Below, piece by piece: positions 20,640 to 32,429 of a stretch of 64,000 nt of DNA. The DNA lies in contig JBBBDQ010001154.1 in NCBI GenBank assembly GCA_037127315.1, forward strand, positions 651,001 through 715,000, read 5' to 3'. Position 1 is the stretch's first letter. Each line of letters begins with the position of its first letter. Below the pieces are notes generated by a model. That model ran no database searches. It worked only from the letters and a program-made list of their open reading frames with translations, and was not told the origin of the DNA. Made by a program: the position numbers and the translations under genes. The DNA is from Ascarosepion bandense. Taxonomy: Eukaryota > Mollusca > Cephalopoda > Sepiida > Sepiidae.

Positions 20640-20770
20640 CTACACTACCCATGTTTACAACTATCTCAATCGCCTTGTGGCTTAGTGTTGATTCAGGAAT
20701 TTGATAACATGGTAATTGTGAGTTCAATCCTGGAGATTGTCTTTGTTGGCAGTGCATACTTGAACTCACG
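20640..20770 (+). mobile_element. tRNA-like SINE relic in dynein intron
   Basis: A TGGCTTAGTGTTGATTCAG A-box-like and a GTGAGTTCAATCCTGG B-box-like sequence are spaced as in a tRNA (20678-20735). No cloverleaf closes fully, so it is SINE-derived and not a tRNA gene. Confidence 0.5.
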
Positions 20771-20855
20771 GGGAGTCATAACTGAGCAGTACTAAATAAC
20801 AAAACTAGAGATATCCATAAAACATGGCCAGTGGAATGGCAACAGTTTCCTACTC

Positions 20856-21060
20856 ATCATTATCATTAAACGCTCGTCTCCAGGCTAGGATGGATTAGAC
20901 GAGGTTTTCCTGATGGCTCTTTTCCAGGCCTCTCAATTTTGTGTAAGGTCTGACTATAATCTCAACTTTCTTTAGTAAGCTGGGTCCTTATTTTACATGG
21001 TCTACCCATCATGAAATATTGAAGCAATTTTACAACTGGATACCCTTATTAACACCAGTT
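20856..21060 (+). repeat. Octopus-type interspersed repeat (ATCATTAAACG... GGATGGATTAGACG)
   Basis: From memory, an abundant octopus repeat has the pattern catcatcat-ttaacgtccg-...-atgggttggacg-...-acagctggatgccctt. This stretch shows the same order of blocks in degenerate form (20856-20910, then ACAACTGGATACCCTT near 21032). This supports a cephalopod host but rests on memory of the family. Confidence 0.45.
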
Positions 21061-21566
21061 AAGGAAACTGAAAGATTACCTATCAAGGTTAAATTGTGTA
21101 GAAAAGGTAGGCTACACTGAGTAGGTGTAGAGGGTTTTATTTCAGAGATTTCCTTCTCTTAAGCTGCTATCCAAAGCTAAAGACCCAGCCTAAGCAGTTC
21201 AACCTCATTCTTAAAAAAAAAAACTAAGGTTATAAGCACAACAGTCAAAATGTTATAACAACAAAAATGTTGACAATAATCTGCATGTTTTCCATAATTT
21301 CATTTTTATAACCCCCTCCCCCAACCTTGTGAGATTTTTATCTGTCCAGATGACTTGGATATCAATTTTGAATTGGGAGAATTAAAAAAAGAAAAAATTA
21401 AAAAAGAAAAAATTGTTAAAAACTAGTTTAAGAAAGCTAAAAGTTAATGCTGAATTGATTAACAAGATGTTCTGATTGAAGAGGCTTTTTAAAATGTTAA
21501 AAGAAAACGTTCATTTTGATTGTTTTTTTTAATGTAAGCAATTGGCAAAAGAAAATTGTTTCTTAC
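21061..21566. other. Dynein intron sequence, no feature seen
   Basis: AT-rich intron, 1195 bp in total from 21566 to 20372, with poly(A)-rich stretches around 21380-21420. Confidence 0.6.
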
Positions 21567-21658
21567 TCTTCTCGATTCCATCTAGCCCCATCCAAAAATA
21601 GGCCATAAATGTAAGCTCCGTCATCTGGAGAAGTGTCACAGGTACTAATAGGCAACAC
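21567..21658 (-). CDS. DNAH (3/7/12 group): Axonemal dynein heavy chain exon (penultimate)
   Basis: 92 nt between an acceptor TTTATAG and a donor GTAAGA. It encodes [19 protein letters not shown] and then [11 protein letters not shown] plus two bases of the next codon. The (D)[15 protein letters not shown] block is a strong signature of the dynein C-terminal domain. It enters in phase 0 from 27105-27242 and leaves in phase 2 into 20371. A closer AG inside the exon (TATTAG at 21650-21645) would lose the frame, which supports the chosen acceptor. Confidence 0.95.
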
Positions 21659-22014
21659 CTATAAATAGGAATATATAGAAATGCAAACACTTGAATACCT
21701 AATAATTTCAAGAGAACTTTCAGAAAATATTCAAATTTAAATCTTTTTAGACAAGGTTAATATTTTTTTAGCTGTCAGGAAAGGAAAAAAAAATGCTACA
21801 AACCTGCCATGATAAAATTTTACACTGGGTTTTAAAAGCTCTTCCTAAATATACAACCTGATGACTTTTTTGGGAATAGTAAAGTAGTGGATCAAGAATC
21901 TCTACTGGCAGGAAACCGCTTGCATACGGACAGGTAATGAATTCAGCAGTTATACAAAGATTGTTTTCACCAGATCTATTCAACTTGTAAAACAAGACTA
22001 TTCTAAGAACCCTA

Positions 22015-22795
22015 GAAGTTATGCCAGGATTCACCATCAGAGGCCACATTTTAAACAATATACAGTGCTGATAGCAGACACAGAAAGGAAACAAAGTAGC
22101 TGAAGAGAGTGACAAGAAAGGACAACAAATAAACTGCAAGAAAACCGAATGCATGGTCATCAGCAAAAAGGGCAGCCCAAAATGCCAAATACAGGTGAAG
22201 GACACTAAAATCAAGCAGGTACAAAAATTTAAATACCTGGGAAGTGTTCTAACAGAAAATGGAAAGTGCAAAACAGAGATCCGAATGCGAATTGGTATGG
22301 CGAAGGAAGCCTTCCACAAGTTAAGTAAAGTATTAAGAAACAGGACAATTTCACTAGAAACAAAGAGAGTACTGGATTGCTATGTGATGTCGGTTCTTCA
22401 AAATGGTAGTGAATGCTGGACAATAACATCAAAGATGAAGGAAAAACTTGAAGCAACTGAAATGTGGTTCTACAGAAATCATGGACCGAGCATGTGAGCA
22501 ATGATGAGGTTGTAGGAAATGAAAAGAAAATTAATACTGGGCATCAGGAAGAGACAAATTTCCTGGGACATGCAATGAGGAAAGAGGGCTTGGAGAACCT
22601 GATACTAACAGGCCAGACAGAGGGAAAAAGAGACACAGGAAAGCAACGGATAACATATTTGAAGGACTTAATCAGGTGGATGATGGAACGAGGGTTGCAA
22701 TAGGAGAAGGTGTGCTAAGAGCCACCAGGGATAGGGAGATGTGGAAAGCCATGATCGCCTACATCCTGAGGGGACATGGCACGTAAAAGAAGAAA
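22015..22795 (+). mobile_element. LINE family A, 3' half fragment, frameshifted
   Basis: It begins around a degenerate palm/YADD-like region and continues through INCKKTECMVISKKGSPKC, KFKYLGSVLTENGKC, GMAKEAFHKLSKVLRNR and CYVMSVLQNGSECWTI, then MRKEGLENLILTGQTEGKRD, and ends with the family's GGGACATGGCACG and AAGAAGAA tail. Deletions remove part of the FYRRMLRISWTEH block, and frameshifts break the frame. It lies inside a dynein intron on the opposite strand. Confidence 0.85.
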
Positions 22796-23056
22796 GTAGT
22801 GGATATAAACTTTGAACATATTGCAGAGTCACTTAGTGGTTACGAGTTCAATCCCTGAACCAGACCAAATGAACAAGAACAGTAGCTGAAATGTTGTCTA
22901 CAAAAACCAAAGATGCAAAAAATAGTGTGAAGAACTCAAAATATATTTTCATCGGCTCAACTATGAAATCTTCCAAATACATGGACTCAGAAATCAGTGC
23001 TACTTTCAGTTGAAATTCATAAAAATTTTCTCTTGAAACAATTTTTCAGGAAAATT

Positions 23057-23310
23057 TTCTCCATGTCCACTGTTACTGATGGGGGTGGGTTTCCTTCCTT
23101 GCATTTTATCTTAAATAGTGTAGAACATTAACATCTTGATTGTATCAGAATTTCAGAGTGATATGTGCTATGCCTTTACTTGCTGTTGCTGTAGAAAGTT
23201 CTCAAGTAATGAGGTTTCTGTTATTTACTAACCATTTGATCTGAGAAAAACTGATTGTACAAAACCGACAATTTAGATTTTTCTGAATGAGTTTATTGCC
23301 ATGCATGATA
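23057..23310 (+). repeat. Dispersed repeat D, single copy
   Basis: Matches the 29.6-30.3 kb region: GGTTTCCTTCC, a TAGTGTAGAACATTAACATC segment, and farther on 'aaccatttgatct' and 'caatttagat'. Here the internal 115-bp unit is present once; at 29.6 kb it is tandemly repeated. Confidence 0.65.
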
Positions 23311-23321
23311 TATTTTTCTTT

Positions 23322-23740
23322 AATTTTTTTTTTTTTAAACATTTCATCCTAAGCAAGATCATTATTAAAATACAAGGGTTTATTGAATGAGAAGAAATGA
23401 GGGGGGAAGCATTGAGAGAGAGAGAAGATAACAATTGACATTGAAGTTCAAAGTTGACTGGAAAGAGTGCGAGAGAAGAAACTGCTAGCATTTGGTTACA
23501 TCTAGCCAAATATAAAATGAGATCTTGCTGCCAATCTATTATCATAAAAGAATCTTTAAATGCATAGTGTGGTAGCAATATTCAGTGCATGGATGAATGG
23601 CAGACTTATGTGTAAGATAGATTCTGGTGAGGCATGACACACTGAAGTAATGGACCTAGCAATTAATTCAATAACATTAGTCTGAGAAGGCAAAATGAAG
23701 TAGCTCCTCAGGAGGTTAGCATCAGTCATACTGATTAACG
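23322..23740 (-). mobile_element. LINE family B 3' relic (minus strand)
   Basis: It starts (minus-strand 3' end) at a poly(T) tract followed by 'catttcatcctaagcaag', the family B terminal sequence. The segment 23575-23740 parallels 31140-31330 (GATGAATGG-AGACTTATG, GATAGATTCTGG). Confidence 0.65.
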
Positions 23741-24085
23741 TTTCAGTTAGTTAACAACATCTCAGGAATTCCTCGTTAATTCATCTTAGTGTGTTATATC
23801 TCTTGCTTCTTCCATTGATGCAAAATAGCCAACAAAACTTTGTAGGTACAATTTGAAATAAGAGAATAAGAGTGAATGAAATGGTACACATGTGAGGTTT
23901 TAACAACTTCTAGAGCAGACATAACATTGAAATAAACACATTTAAGTGAGTTTAAAATTAAAGATGGTACGTTAAGGTGTAAGACTAAAAAAAAATGCTG
24001 ACACTTAATTTTACTACAGCTTGTGTAAAAAAAAAAATTAGAGGCAAACAAGCAACATTATGTTAGAGACTCCAAGTTTTCATTA

Positions 24086-24180
24086 ATATTCAGGACACTT
24101 GATCTAGTGAATAAAATTGATTCCCTTTAGCAATGCTTAATCAGAAGATTGTGAATTCAGTCCCTGCGGTAGGTAGTGAG
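24086..24180 (+). repeat. tRNA-like (B-box) relic
   Basis: GTGAATTCAGTCCCTG resembles a pol III B box about 55 bp after a degenerate A-box-like stretch. Likely a worn SINE head. Confidence 0.3.
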
Positions 24181-24446
24181 AAAAATCATCATTTCTGATG
24201 AGCAATTTCATTAAATAAAATCAACAAGTACAAGATAATTGAAAGGATGACAACCATCTGGCCTTGTCGACTGAATAAAGGGTTTGCTTAGAAAATCACT
24301 GAAGGTAGTTAGAAATACAAATGTCAAAATAGTGACAATAATAACCAAGATCGTTCTGTGTGGATTAGTGTTCTAATCTGAGAGCTTTTCACTTTTTTGA
24401 TTGGTTTTTAATGTTTTTTCTTAAATTTATTTTTAAGATGAGATTT

Positions 24447-24447
<1 letters not shown>

Positions 24448-24488
<41 letters not shown>
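24448..24488. repeat. (TA)n microsatellite
   Basis: TA array 40 bp upstream of the large palindrome that begins the PLE fragment. Confidence 0.9.
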
Positions 24489-24491
<3 letters not shown>

Positions 24492-24527
24492 GTATATCGA
24501 GGCAGCAAGTAATTTTCTAAACATATT

Positions 24528-24645
24528 CCATTATTATTAATATTATCATTATTGTTAGAGCTATTGTTAAGTTAAACTCATTATATAGTTTATGAGTTTA
24601 ACTTAACAATAGCTCTAACAATAATGATAATATTAATAATAATGG
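24528..24645. repeat. 118-bp palindrome, 54-nt perfect arms
   Basis: Left arm 24528-24581 and right arm 24592-24645 are exact reverse complements over 54 nt around a 10-nt loop. The right arm belongs to the PLE coding remnant, since its frame continues into the PLE linker, so the left arm is an inverted partial copy of the element. Confidence 0.95.
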
Positions 24646-25573
24646 TTTACATCAAAATAAACATAACACTATTAACTTATACTATTGCAACCAAATACAT
24701 AATAATTATAAACAAGATGAAAAAACTCTCAAAAACATAATACATAGAAATGTTAAACCAGTCGAAAGTAATAATCAAATTAAACTCATTATATATTATA
24801 AAAAGTTTAAAACAATTGACCTCATAGTCTATAATAACCCAACAAGCACTAAACTAAATTCTTTACAAAAAACCAATGTAGTGTACCAATTTACATGCCC
24901 ATTCAGAGATTGCATCTCTGATACTAATCAAAAACCTAGTACATATATTGGTTTTACCACAACCACGCTCTCCCGTAGACTTACATGTCATCTTTCTGAT
25001 CAGAGTACTATTAAACAACATTTCTCTGAAAAACAAACATGTAGGTAATATCAGACAGATTTTGGTCAACAATACGGTGATCCTTACTCATACACACAGT
25101 AAGAGGAACCTGCAGATATTGGAAGCCATGTTCAATCAAATCAAAACAACCAACACTCAATAAAATCAACTTTAAAACAGGAAATAACATATTACATTGC
25201 ATTTGACTAGATGGTTTTGTTGTCATTTCGCGCTATCCCGCGGTGTGACGTCATAGAACCGCATCGCAAACTTAAGAACTGCGTTTATTATTTTTGGTAA
25301 CTATTGCCGTTGCCAAGTGGAGTTTTATGTCAACACAAAGTAAAATCGTCGGTGATGGTGGATTTTATAATATTTCAGTTTAAACTACCTCTCTGAAGAT
25401 GGCTCATGTGAGCCGAAAGCTTAGAAGAAAACCAATTATCCAAATGTTGGAGAATTTTTGTCTTTATTTTCAATTGAAATTAACAAAACAAAAACAAAAA
25501 TACGATGTTTAGAACGGCTCATGATTAAACATAATAGACATTCATTGTCTCTTATATTTAATAGAATATATAT
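24592..25573 (+). mobile_element. Penelope-like element 3' part with GIY-YIG endonuclease remnant
   Basis: One frame runs from the palindrome through an Asn-rich stretch, RNVKPVESNNQIKLIIYYKK and NNPTSTKLNSLQKTNVVYQF to TCPFRDC and STYIGFTTTTLSRRLTCHLS, the PLE linker and GIY-YIG nuclease core. A frameshift near 25040 leads to NIRQILVNNTVIL and LQILEAMF, ending at TAA (25161-25163). The RT is missing (5' truncation). The 3' UTR (25164-25573) holds a GC-rich patch with TGACGTCA at about 25246, and the terminal AGAACGGCTCATG segment before a TA array at 25569-25606. Confidence 0.82.
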
Positions 25574-25580
25574 ATATACC

Positions 25581-25606
<26 letters not shown>
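25569..25606. repeat. (TA)n microsatellite at PLE 3' end
   Basis: TA array, slightly interrupted, directly at the PLE boundary. Confidence 0.85.
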
Positions 25607-25611
<5 letters not shown>

Positions 25612-27104
25612 AAATACTTTTCATTGAAAGTGATTTTTCTATGAAAATGCTGATTGAACTGATTACCTGCCAATTTGTGTTCAGATCCCCTACTTGTGTC
25701 CATCATCCAGCCGTCCGAGCATGAAAAGAATGAGTGCCTACTTTTCTAATTGACACATCCAAATGATACATTTCAAAGCACGGTATGAAGTATTGCTTTT
25801 TATTTCCCAAATGCCATGCACGGATGAGGTATTTCTTCACATGACTGATTTTTCTAAGTTATGCTCTAGTAAACCAGAAATCTACCAGTTGATTCATGGG
25901 AGTCGTTACCCCAGAGAGAAATGAGTGGCTGACTTGCATCAGTTCTTCATCAGCAGTCACCATTAAAACAGGACGCAGATGTAGATTTTTTTTCCCTCTT
26001 TTTCTATAGTGCTACAATTTTAAAGCCTTATTATTGTGTCATGTAATTCTGGTTGCTGTTGAAATTTTAGAGAATTTTCTGTCTGCAAATTGAAATGAAT
26101 TTTGTAGCAGAGAACCTGATAGAATTGTAACCAAAACTTATAGAGAAGGATAAAGGACAATTAAAAGGAGAACAGTCTCAAAAAAGTTTCTAACATAGGA
26201 TTATTCATTGTGCAAATCAAATAGCAGGCCAATATGACATCATCTTCATTTAGTGGAATTTTCTCCGCATTCCATCAAAGTCCTTTATCTCTGGAGGAAA
26301 CAAATTTATGTCCAACAAAGAACTGAGTTAAATGTAAAGCTGAAGTGGTACTTCTTGACTTTTAATTTGACAGGATTTTGGCAGCTGATTGTAAACCATG
26401 ACAGACGACACATGATCTTCCTATTAACCATTTACAAATCTGTATTTGGCCTTATACCAGGCATAGTTGATAAACAAACTAAACTAAAGACAGTGAAATG
26501 GTTTTTGTGACAATAACCATAAGTTATTTGTAAAAATCAAACACTTGTTACTTTAAATTCAGTTGTGAAAATGTTTGGGAGAATTCATAATGGAAGATAA
26601 CTGAAGCATAGGTGAGCATTATTAATTATTGACAAGCATTTCTTTAATGTTAATTGAAGTTTCTTTTTATTGCAATTATCCACACTATTTATCTGACCAT
26701 TAGTGAGCAGTACTGATTGGAAATAAAAGAAAAAGTTCTCGGCAACACTCAATGATGTATATATATTTTTTTTTGTTTACATCTCAGGAAGCATGCCCCC
26801 CCCCCCCTACAATATAGACTTTACAGCTGGCAAAACAAGTGCTACTAGCAAGGATGTTAATTAGATGAAATATTGTCAACTTTGAAGTGATCTACATGTG
26901 TTTACTTATCAATCTGAATATTTATCGATTAATCCTCAACAATATATAATGGCTGACAATGTTTCATCTTAAAAAAAGAAAATTACATTTGAAAGCCTGA
27001 ATGTTTGCACAATTGTTTCAGTTCAGAGATTGATTTCTCTAAACTGAATTGTGAAGCAAATAAAGAAAACAAAAAACAAACTTAATACAAATGAATTTAC
27101 TTAC
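25607..27104. other. Dynein intron, no further feature recognised
   Basis: AT-rich intron sequence (intron 27104-21659). A C-run lies near 26797-26808. The 85-codon plus frame at 26253-26510 has no recognisable domain. Confidence 0.5.
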
Positions 27105-27242
27105 TTGAAAGTCAAAGGCGAGAGTATCGATAGGAATGGTATACTTTCTGGCATAATTCTGCATGACTCCAGTGAGAAAAGCTTGGGTAAAGAAGAAGCC
27201 AGACACCCAGAAGGTAGATGGTTTGCCGTTATCAAACCAATC
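27105..27242 (-). CDS. DNAH (3/7/12 group): Axonemal dynein heavy chain exon
   Basis: 138 nt (46 codons) between acceptor TTCTTTAG and donor GTAAGT. It encodes [20 protein letters not shown], then [19 protein letters not shown] and TLAFDFQ. The FW(I/V)[12 protein letters not shown] and [12 protein letters not shown] blocks are diagnostic of the dynein heavy chain C-terminal domain. Phase 0 on both sides. It follows directly on 57682-57886 in the protein (FLQ|DWF), so the intervening intron is 30,439 bp. Confidence 0.97.
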
Positions 27243-29286
27243 CTAAAGAATAAAATAAGAATTGCAAATAAATAAAGCCTAAAAATCAAGGACCATTCAT
27301 TGTTAATTTTGATGATTTTAATATTCAAGGTAGGTTCTCATCTACTGAATAGCATTTGAGAAGAGTGAATCCTCAGCAAATTTCATCAAAATAATTTTTG
27401 ATCCACTGTAATGAACATTGTTAACAAGACCATCTATCTCTACAGAAAAGATGACGTGGTCATTTATAGTCAGGGGAACAGAAATGATCAATTTTTCATA
27501 GGACAGATTTTCTAATTTTTTTAATGGTATTAGAATATAACAGATCTATTGGAGTGGCAGCTATACCAATTCTGTTATTCTCCTGTCACCTTTTTTTATG
27601 TAAATAATAAAGCAAAAGTTTTGAAAAATGAGAAAATAAGTATGATATCCTGTTTGTCATACCAGTTCTTAACCACATCTTGAAATTTACCACAAGCAAC
27701 TACTTCAACACAAATAATTTTGAAATATGAAAGGAATATTGTTTTTTGTCTGTATTTAGTAAGCACAATGTGAGGACTGAATTTATTATTCAGCAGTAAT
27801 GACCTGTGAAACCAGGTTGTTAATCATTGAGGCACACTTATCTGTAAACTCTTTGACATTTGAGGGAAGGTCATAGAAGTATTTCTTTTGAGATTCTTTT
27901 TGTTTTCTTATAATTTTGAAACTTAAGAAATTAACAATCAGCTTCCTTATAAGACTATTCAAACTCAAAATATTACATCTTAATATGAGATAATTAAAAA
28001 CAAAAACACACACTGGAAACTGTTGTGGATTCCGGATGAGGAACCGCACAAAATAATGAACAACAAAACAGATATGGAGATAGAAAATTAGGTTATATTG
28101 AATGTAATATACAAACTTGAACGCAGGTTAGTAAATCCAGGAATACTATTAGTAAGAAATAAATATATACAAGTCTTGAAGTGAAGTCGTTAGAAATAGT
28201 ATATCCATGTCTATTATTTTAGCTGAGTGGAGCTCAGAGCTAGTCTGACTTCTGATGCAGTAAAATTTGGTATCTAGTAATAATGCTAACAGATCTTTAC
28301 GCTTACTCTCTCAACTCTCAGCCACTATGGCAGCAAGTATATGTATACTCAGTCAAATCCATTATCATAGACAAAAAGAGGAGATCCCACAACACTATCA
28401 AAACCAGACTCCTACCAAGCCCAGGGAAAGACATCTACTTTACTCTCTGAAGTTGGCCAAAGTGGCTGAAAGAAACAATATTGGTAAACATGTTTAACCA
28501 TTATTTTCTCTTTTCATAATTTTTCTTTTTCTATGAAAAAGAAATATTTTCATGGTTTTCAATCAAATACATAAAATCGTTATTAAAATACACCCTCAGT
28601 TTATAAATGTATATTATTATGCCATTTTATTAAACTCCATCAGAAGAGATGTTGTTAAGGAAAATATTGAAAGAAAAGAGGAAATCCTATTTGCAACAAA
28701 TTAGGTTACTTGAAGAAGCTTGAAAGTGGGGAAAGATTCAAGTAAAATAATGGTACGTCAGTATATTCTGTCTTGTGGGCCATATTTGGCTAGTTGTTAC
28801 CCTTCTATCCACCCTGCCAACCATTTGCAATGGGCTTTCCTATATTATTTTTTCCTTAATACACATTTTTTCTTATATACATATCATGTATTCACTTACA
28901 AAGAAAAAATTGAGCATATACAACAAAAATATCGATTAAAAAATATGGTTCATTATCAAATAATATGAAGCAAGAAATGATAGGAAAAATATTTCTAATG
29001 AAATTAGGCATCCAAGATCAACTGTTATGTCGACCCCTAAAAATACTTTGATTTGAAGATATAAATAAAATTATAGAAATTACGGTTGCAAACAGACTAG
29101 CAATTGTTTTTTTTTGTTTTATAAATTATATTCATTATTTTTAATGATTGCTAAAACAAGATTGAAAAGTTACTTTCTCAAATATTTTACATACTATTTC
29201 ATCGTTCTCATCATTAAGTAAATGAAGAATATTTGTTTATTTATAATGGAAAATAATTTCAATTCTGACTTAGTATATTTTTTTTC

Positions 29287-29290
<4 letters not shown>
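27243..29290. other. Intron stretch, no repeat recognised
   Basis: AT-rich, with short frames lacking domains (e.g. 28267-28497 plus). Nothing identifiable. Confidence 0.5.

Positions 29291-29328
<38 letters not shown>
29291..29328. repeat. (TA)n microsatellite
   Basis: Pure TA array. Confidence 0.9.
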
Positions 29329-29333
<5 letters not shown>

Positions 29334-29625
29334 CAGCAATTTTTTTGATTTTATTTGAAATTTGTTTTGGTTCAAAAGACCCCCAAAACCTTACCATATT
29401 GCCTACTCCTAAAATGTAAAATGGTTAAACCTTTTGTTTTTTTTTAAGGTAAAAACTATAATCAAAGTTTTAGACATTTTTACCATCGCAAAAGTTGTTT
29501 GGGGCTACAAAAACACCCCCTGTTTTTTATTCTTACTAGTAGCCTGTATACTAGTGCATGTATAATTTGTACAGATAAATACTTTCAGTTGATATGTATA
29601 AAATCTTACTCAGATTTTTCTAATC

Positions 29626-30105
29626 CGGCAGCTGTTACTGCTCTTCTCAGGACTGATGGAGGTTTCCTTTCCTTCCAACCTTTTATTTGAGGTAGTGTGA
29701 AACGTCAACATCTTGATTATGTCATTATTTTCTCTTCTCAAGTCCAGTAGCTGTTATCACTCTTTCCAGTACTGATGGAGGTTTCCTTCCTAACCTTTTA
29801 TTTGAAGTAGTGTGGAACGTCAACATCTTGATTATGTCATTATTTTCTCTTCTCAAGTCCAGTAGCTGTTATCACTCTTTCCAGTACTGATGGAGGTTTC
29901 CTTCCTAACCTTTTATTTGAAGTAGTGTGGAACGTCAACATCTTGATAATGTCATTATTTTCTCTTCTCAAGCCCAGTAGCTGTTATCACTCTTTCCAGT
30001 ACTGATGGAGGTTTTCCTTCCTAACCTTTTATTTGAAGTGGTGCAGAAAGTTGACACCCTGATTGCATCATTAGTTTCTATTAAGTTACATCTGCTATCC
30101 ATTTT
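29626..30105. repeat. Minisatellite, 115-bp unit, about 4 copies
   Basis: Units start at about 29626 (119 bp), 29745, 29860 and 29975 with CAGTAGCTGTTATCACTC and include ACTGATGGAGGTTTCCTTCC and GGAACGTCAACATCTTGAT. The middle units are nearly identical; the outer units are more diverged, as expected for recent slippage or unequal exchange. The flanks to 30310 continue dispersed repeat D. Confidence 0.92.
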
Positions 30106-30609
30106 AACTGCTGCTGCTGTTAATAAAAGCCACATCCCTTGATGACTGTTATTTATTAGTTTTTTGTTTGTGGTTCAAAGGACAATCTTTGGCAAGAATC
30201 TCACTTGCTCAAAGCCATTTTTAACCATTGATCTAAGAAAGGAATTGCATACAACTGGCAGTTTAGATATTCCTGAATTGGATTGGCACCATGCATAATG
30301 TTCATGTGAAAGTCTTGGCAAAAATATTTAAAGCAACTCTCTTTCTACTCCCCCGACCCCAGCTATGTATTCAGTCTTCAGAGTTTTCAAAATAAGAGTC
30401 TAATGAAAACATTTCAGCTTCTAACTAAAACCACAAATCTATTTGCCCCCCCCCCCCCGGTATTCATAATTTTTATTTGTAAATTGAAATAGGCAAACCA
30501 AATAGATCTACTTCTATATGAATAGTACACCTGATGAAGATTGGCAAAAATATTGCAACAACAAAAAGAAAAGATCAACAGTCCAAACAATTTTTGCAGG
30601 AAGTCAACA

Positions 30610-32425
30610 TTTTTTTTTTTAATCATTTCACCCAAAGCAAGGCAATAAAGCCACTAGGATGCAAGAAGTTATTGAATGTTAGAGAATATTAAACTATTAA
30701 GGAGAGAGGACAATAAAGAAAAAAAAAGTATCAAGACACAAAAAAAACTATTTGACATTGCGTTTAAATTTTTGAAGATCAAACTTGACTAAGAAGCCAG
30801 AAGAGAATTCTACAAGAAGAAAAGAGATAGAAGAAACTATCAACATAGAACTTGAGATTGCAACTAGCCATTTTAACTGTAAAATGATGAAACCTTGCTG
30901 CCAATCTAGGGCTGCACTTAAATTCGTAAAGTTAGCATAGTGGAAAGTTCATCAGAACAAATACTAACAAAGTATTTAGAGACAAAGGCCCAGGGATGCT
31001 ATGACAAGGTGACAGGAAAATAATTGAAGCCAAGATGCCAGATTAGGACCAGTGATATTGCTGATTCTTCTTTGGTTTTTATCAAGAATCTGTAAATATA
31101 TAGCAAGAGCACCAGACCAGGTATATAGAAATGCAAAGCACAGATGAATGGTAGACTTATAAGATAGATTCTGGCAAGAAAAATTGTCTAGCACAATATA
31201 GTGAAGTAACATTCTTAGCTGCAGACTTAGCAATTGATTCAATATACTTTTTCAACTTCATCTCAACAGAAAACTTTGTGCCTTCTCAGACTAATGTGAG
31301 AGACTGTCTTGGAGGTTGGCATCAGCCATGCTGGTGGAAGGCAAAAAGAGTTCACGTAGATGATTAAAAGAAAGAAGTTACATTTCTGAGGTGTGAAAAT
31401 CAAGCAGCCACCCCTTGTCCCATTGTAGATCATTTTTGAGATCAGCTACCAGTTTGACTTACAACTATTTACTTCTGCTTTAAAAGTATCATCAGCAGAG
31501 ATACCAAGTTGAGAACTGGTGACATCAGGAAGGCCACTGATTAAAACTAGAAACAATGTAGGTCCAAGAATAGAGACCTGGAAGACACCTGCATTTCTGC
31601 AAAAAGATCTTTAATTTCAAAATTTGACAAGAAAGACTGAATCAGTTCCACAAATGCCATATCCTTTCAGCTTGTGAAGAAGTCCAGTATGCCAAACCCT
31701 GTCAAATACCTTCGAAATGTCCGAAGCAGCAGCCTGAGTTTCATCCTTCTTAGACTCTTTCAGCAATAATTGTTTATACATCAGCAGTTGAACTAGAGAA
31801 GCAAAATCCATATTGCTTATCTCAAAGAAGATTCTGTGATGTATAATGCTTAACCAATTCAGAGTTATTAAAAGCCTCTAGTACTTTGCCAAAAAGAGGC
31901 TGATAGTTAGAAGGATCAGATGGTTTGCCTGAGTTTTTAAAGACTGGAACTACAGAAGAGGATTTCCAACAAGAAGGGAAGCAAGACATTTTTTGTAAAG
32001 TTTAGAGAGAACAGGAGATAATTTAGAACATTTCTTAAGGACTATTGTAAATATAGTATCATATAGCTTTGCGGGAATCCAGTTTAGAGATGATAGCAGA
32101 AACCATAGAGTTGTATAAACTAAACAGAAACTCGGTTCTAGGTGGAAAGTCAGGCAAAGATACTTCAAATGAGTCAATAGTAGAATTAGAAGTGAATTTA
32201 GAAGAAAACATCTGCTGATAAAGCAGAATATTTAACACCTCAAATTGAGTGGGTAGAAAACTTACTCTTATTTAACATATCGAGCCACCATTCGTAACAT
32301 GAACCAAACTCATCAGAGCCTGTACGATGCCTCATCATATGATCAAACAAAGACAAACTCTTTGAGAACACATTTGCAATTATTTTGAGCAGTCAGAAAT
32401 AGGTATCTCCTGTAATCAGAACTAG
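30610..32425 (-). mobile_element. LINE family B, RT and 3' part (minus strand)
   Basis: Minus-strand remnants in order: LEPSFCLVYTT and YDTIFTIVLKKCSKLSPVL (32150-32000), FKNSGKPSD (about 31940-31910), ASDISKVFDRVWHTGLLHKL (RT motif A, about 31720-31660), and the post-RT LDKNQRRISNITGP (about 31090-31050). It ends at a poly(T) tract with 'catttcacccaaagcaag' (30610-30645). Scattered stops and frameshifts. Its upstream portion continues at 33360-33780 beyond a nested repeat. Confidence 0.8.
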
Positions 32426-32429
32426 CATC

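Noticed and set aside
21768..22319. 183-codon minus-strand frame
   Set aside because: It overlaps LINE A on the opposite strand, has no domain, and reads Leu/Phe/Ser-rich as expected for antisense of Lys/Glu-rich LINE code.
25393..25418. CTGAAGA...GGCTC/GAGCC...GAAA in the PLE 3' UTR, resembling a hammerhead
   Set aside because: There is an extra T between the core and stem II, and no convincing stem III or cleavage site follows. It may be a derived relic but does not meet the consensus.
27051..27275. 74-codon plus-strand frame
   Set aside because: It is the antisense shadow of the dynein exon at 27105-27242.
29194..29397. Minus-strand frame with repeated Tyr-Ile
   Set aside because: The YIYI stretch is just a translated TA array.
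29626..30105. CRISPR-like array
   Set aside because: The repeats are 115 bp, directly contiguous with no spacers, in an animal genome: an ordinary minisatellite.
30531..30560. CTGATGA after CAC, as in the 1.8 kb hammerhead
   Set aside because: No GAAA and no paired stem II follow.
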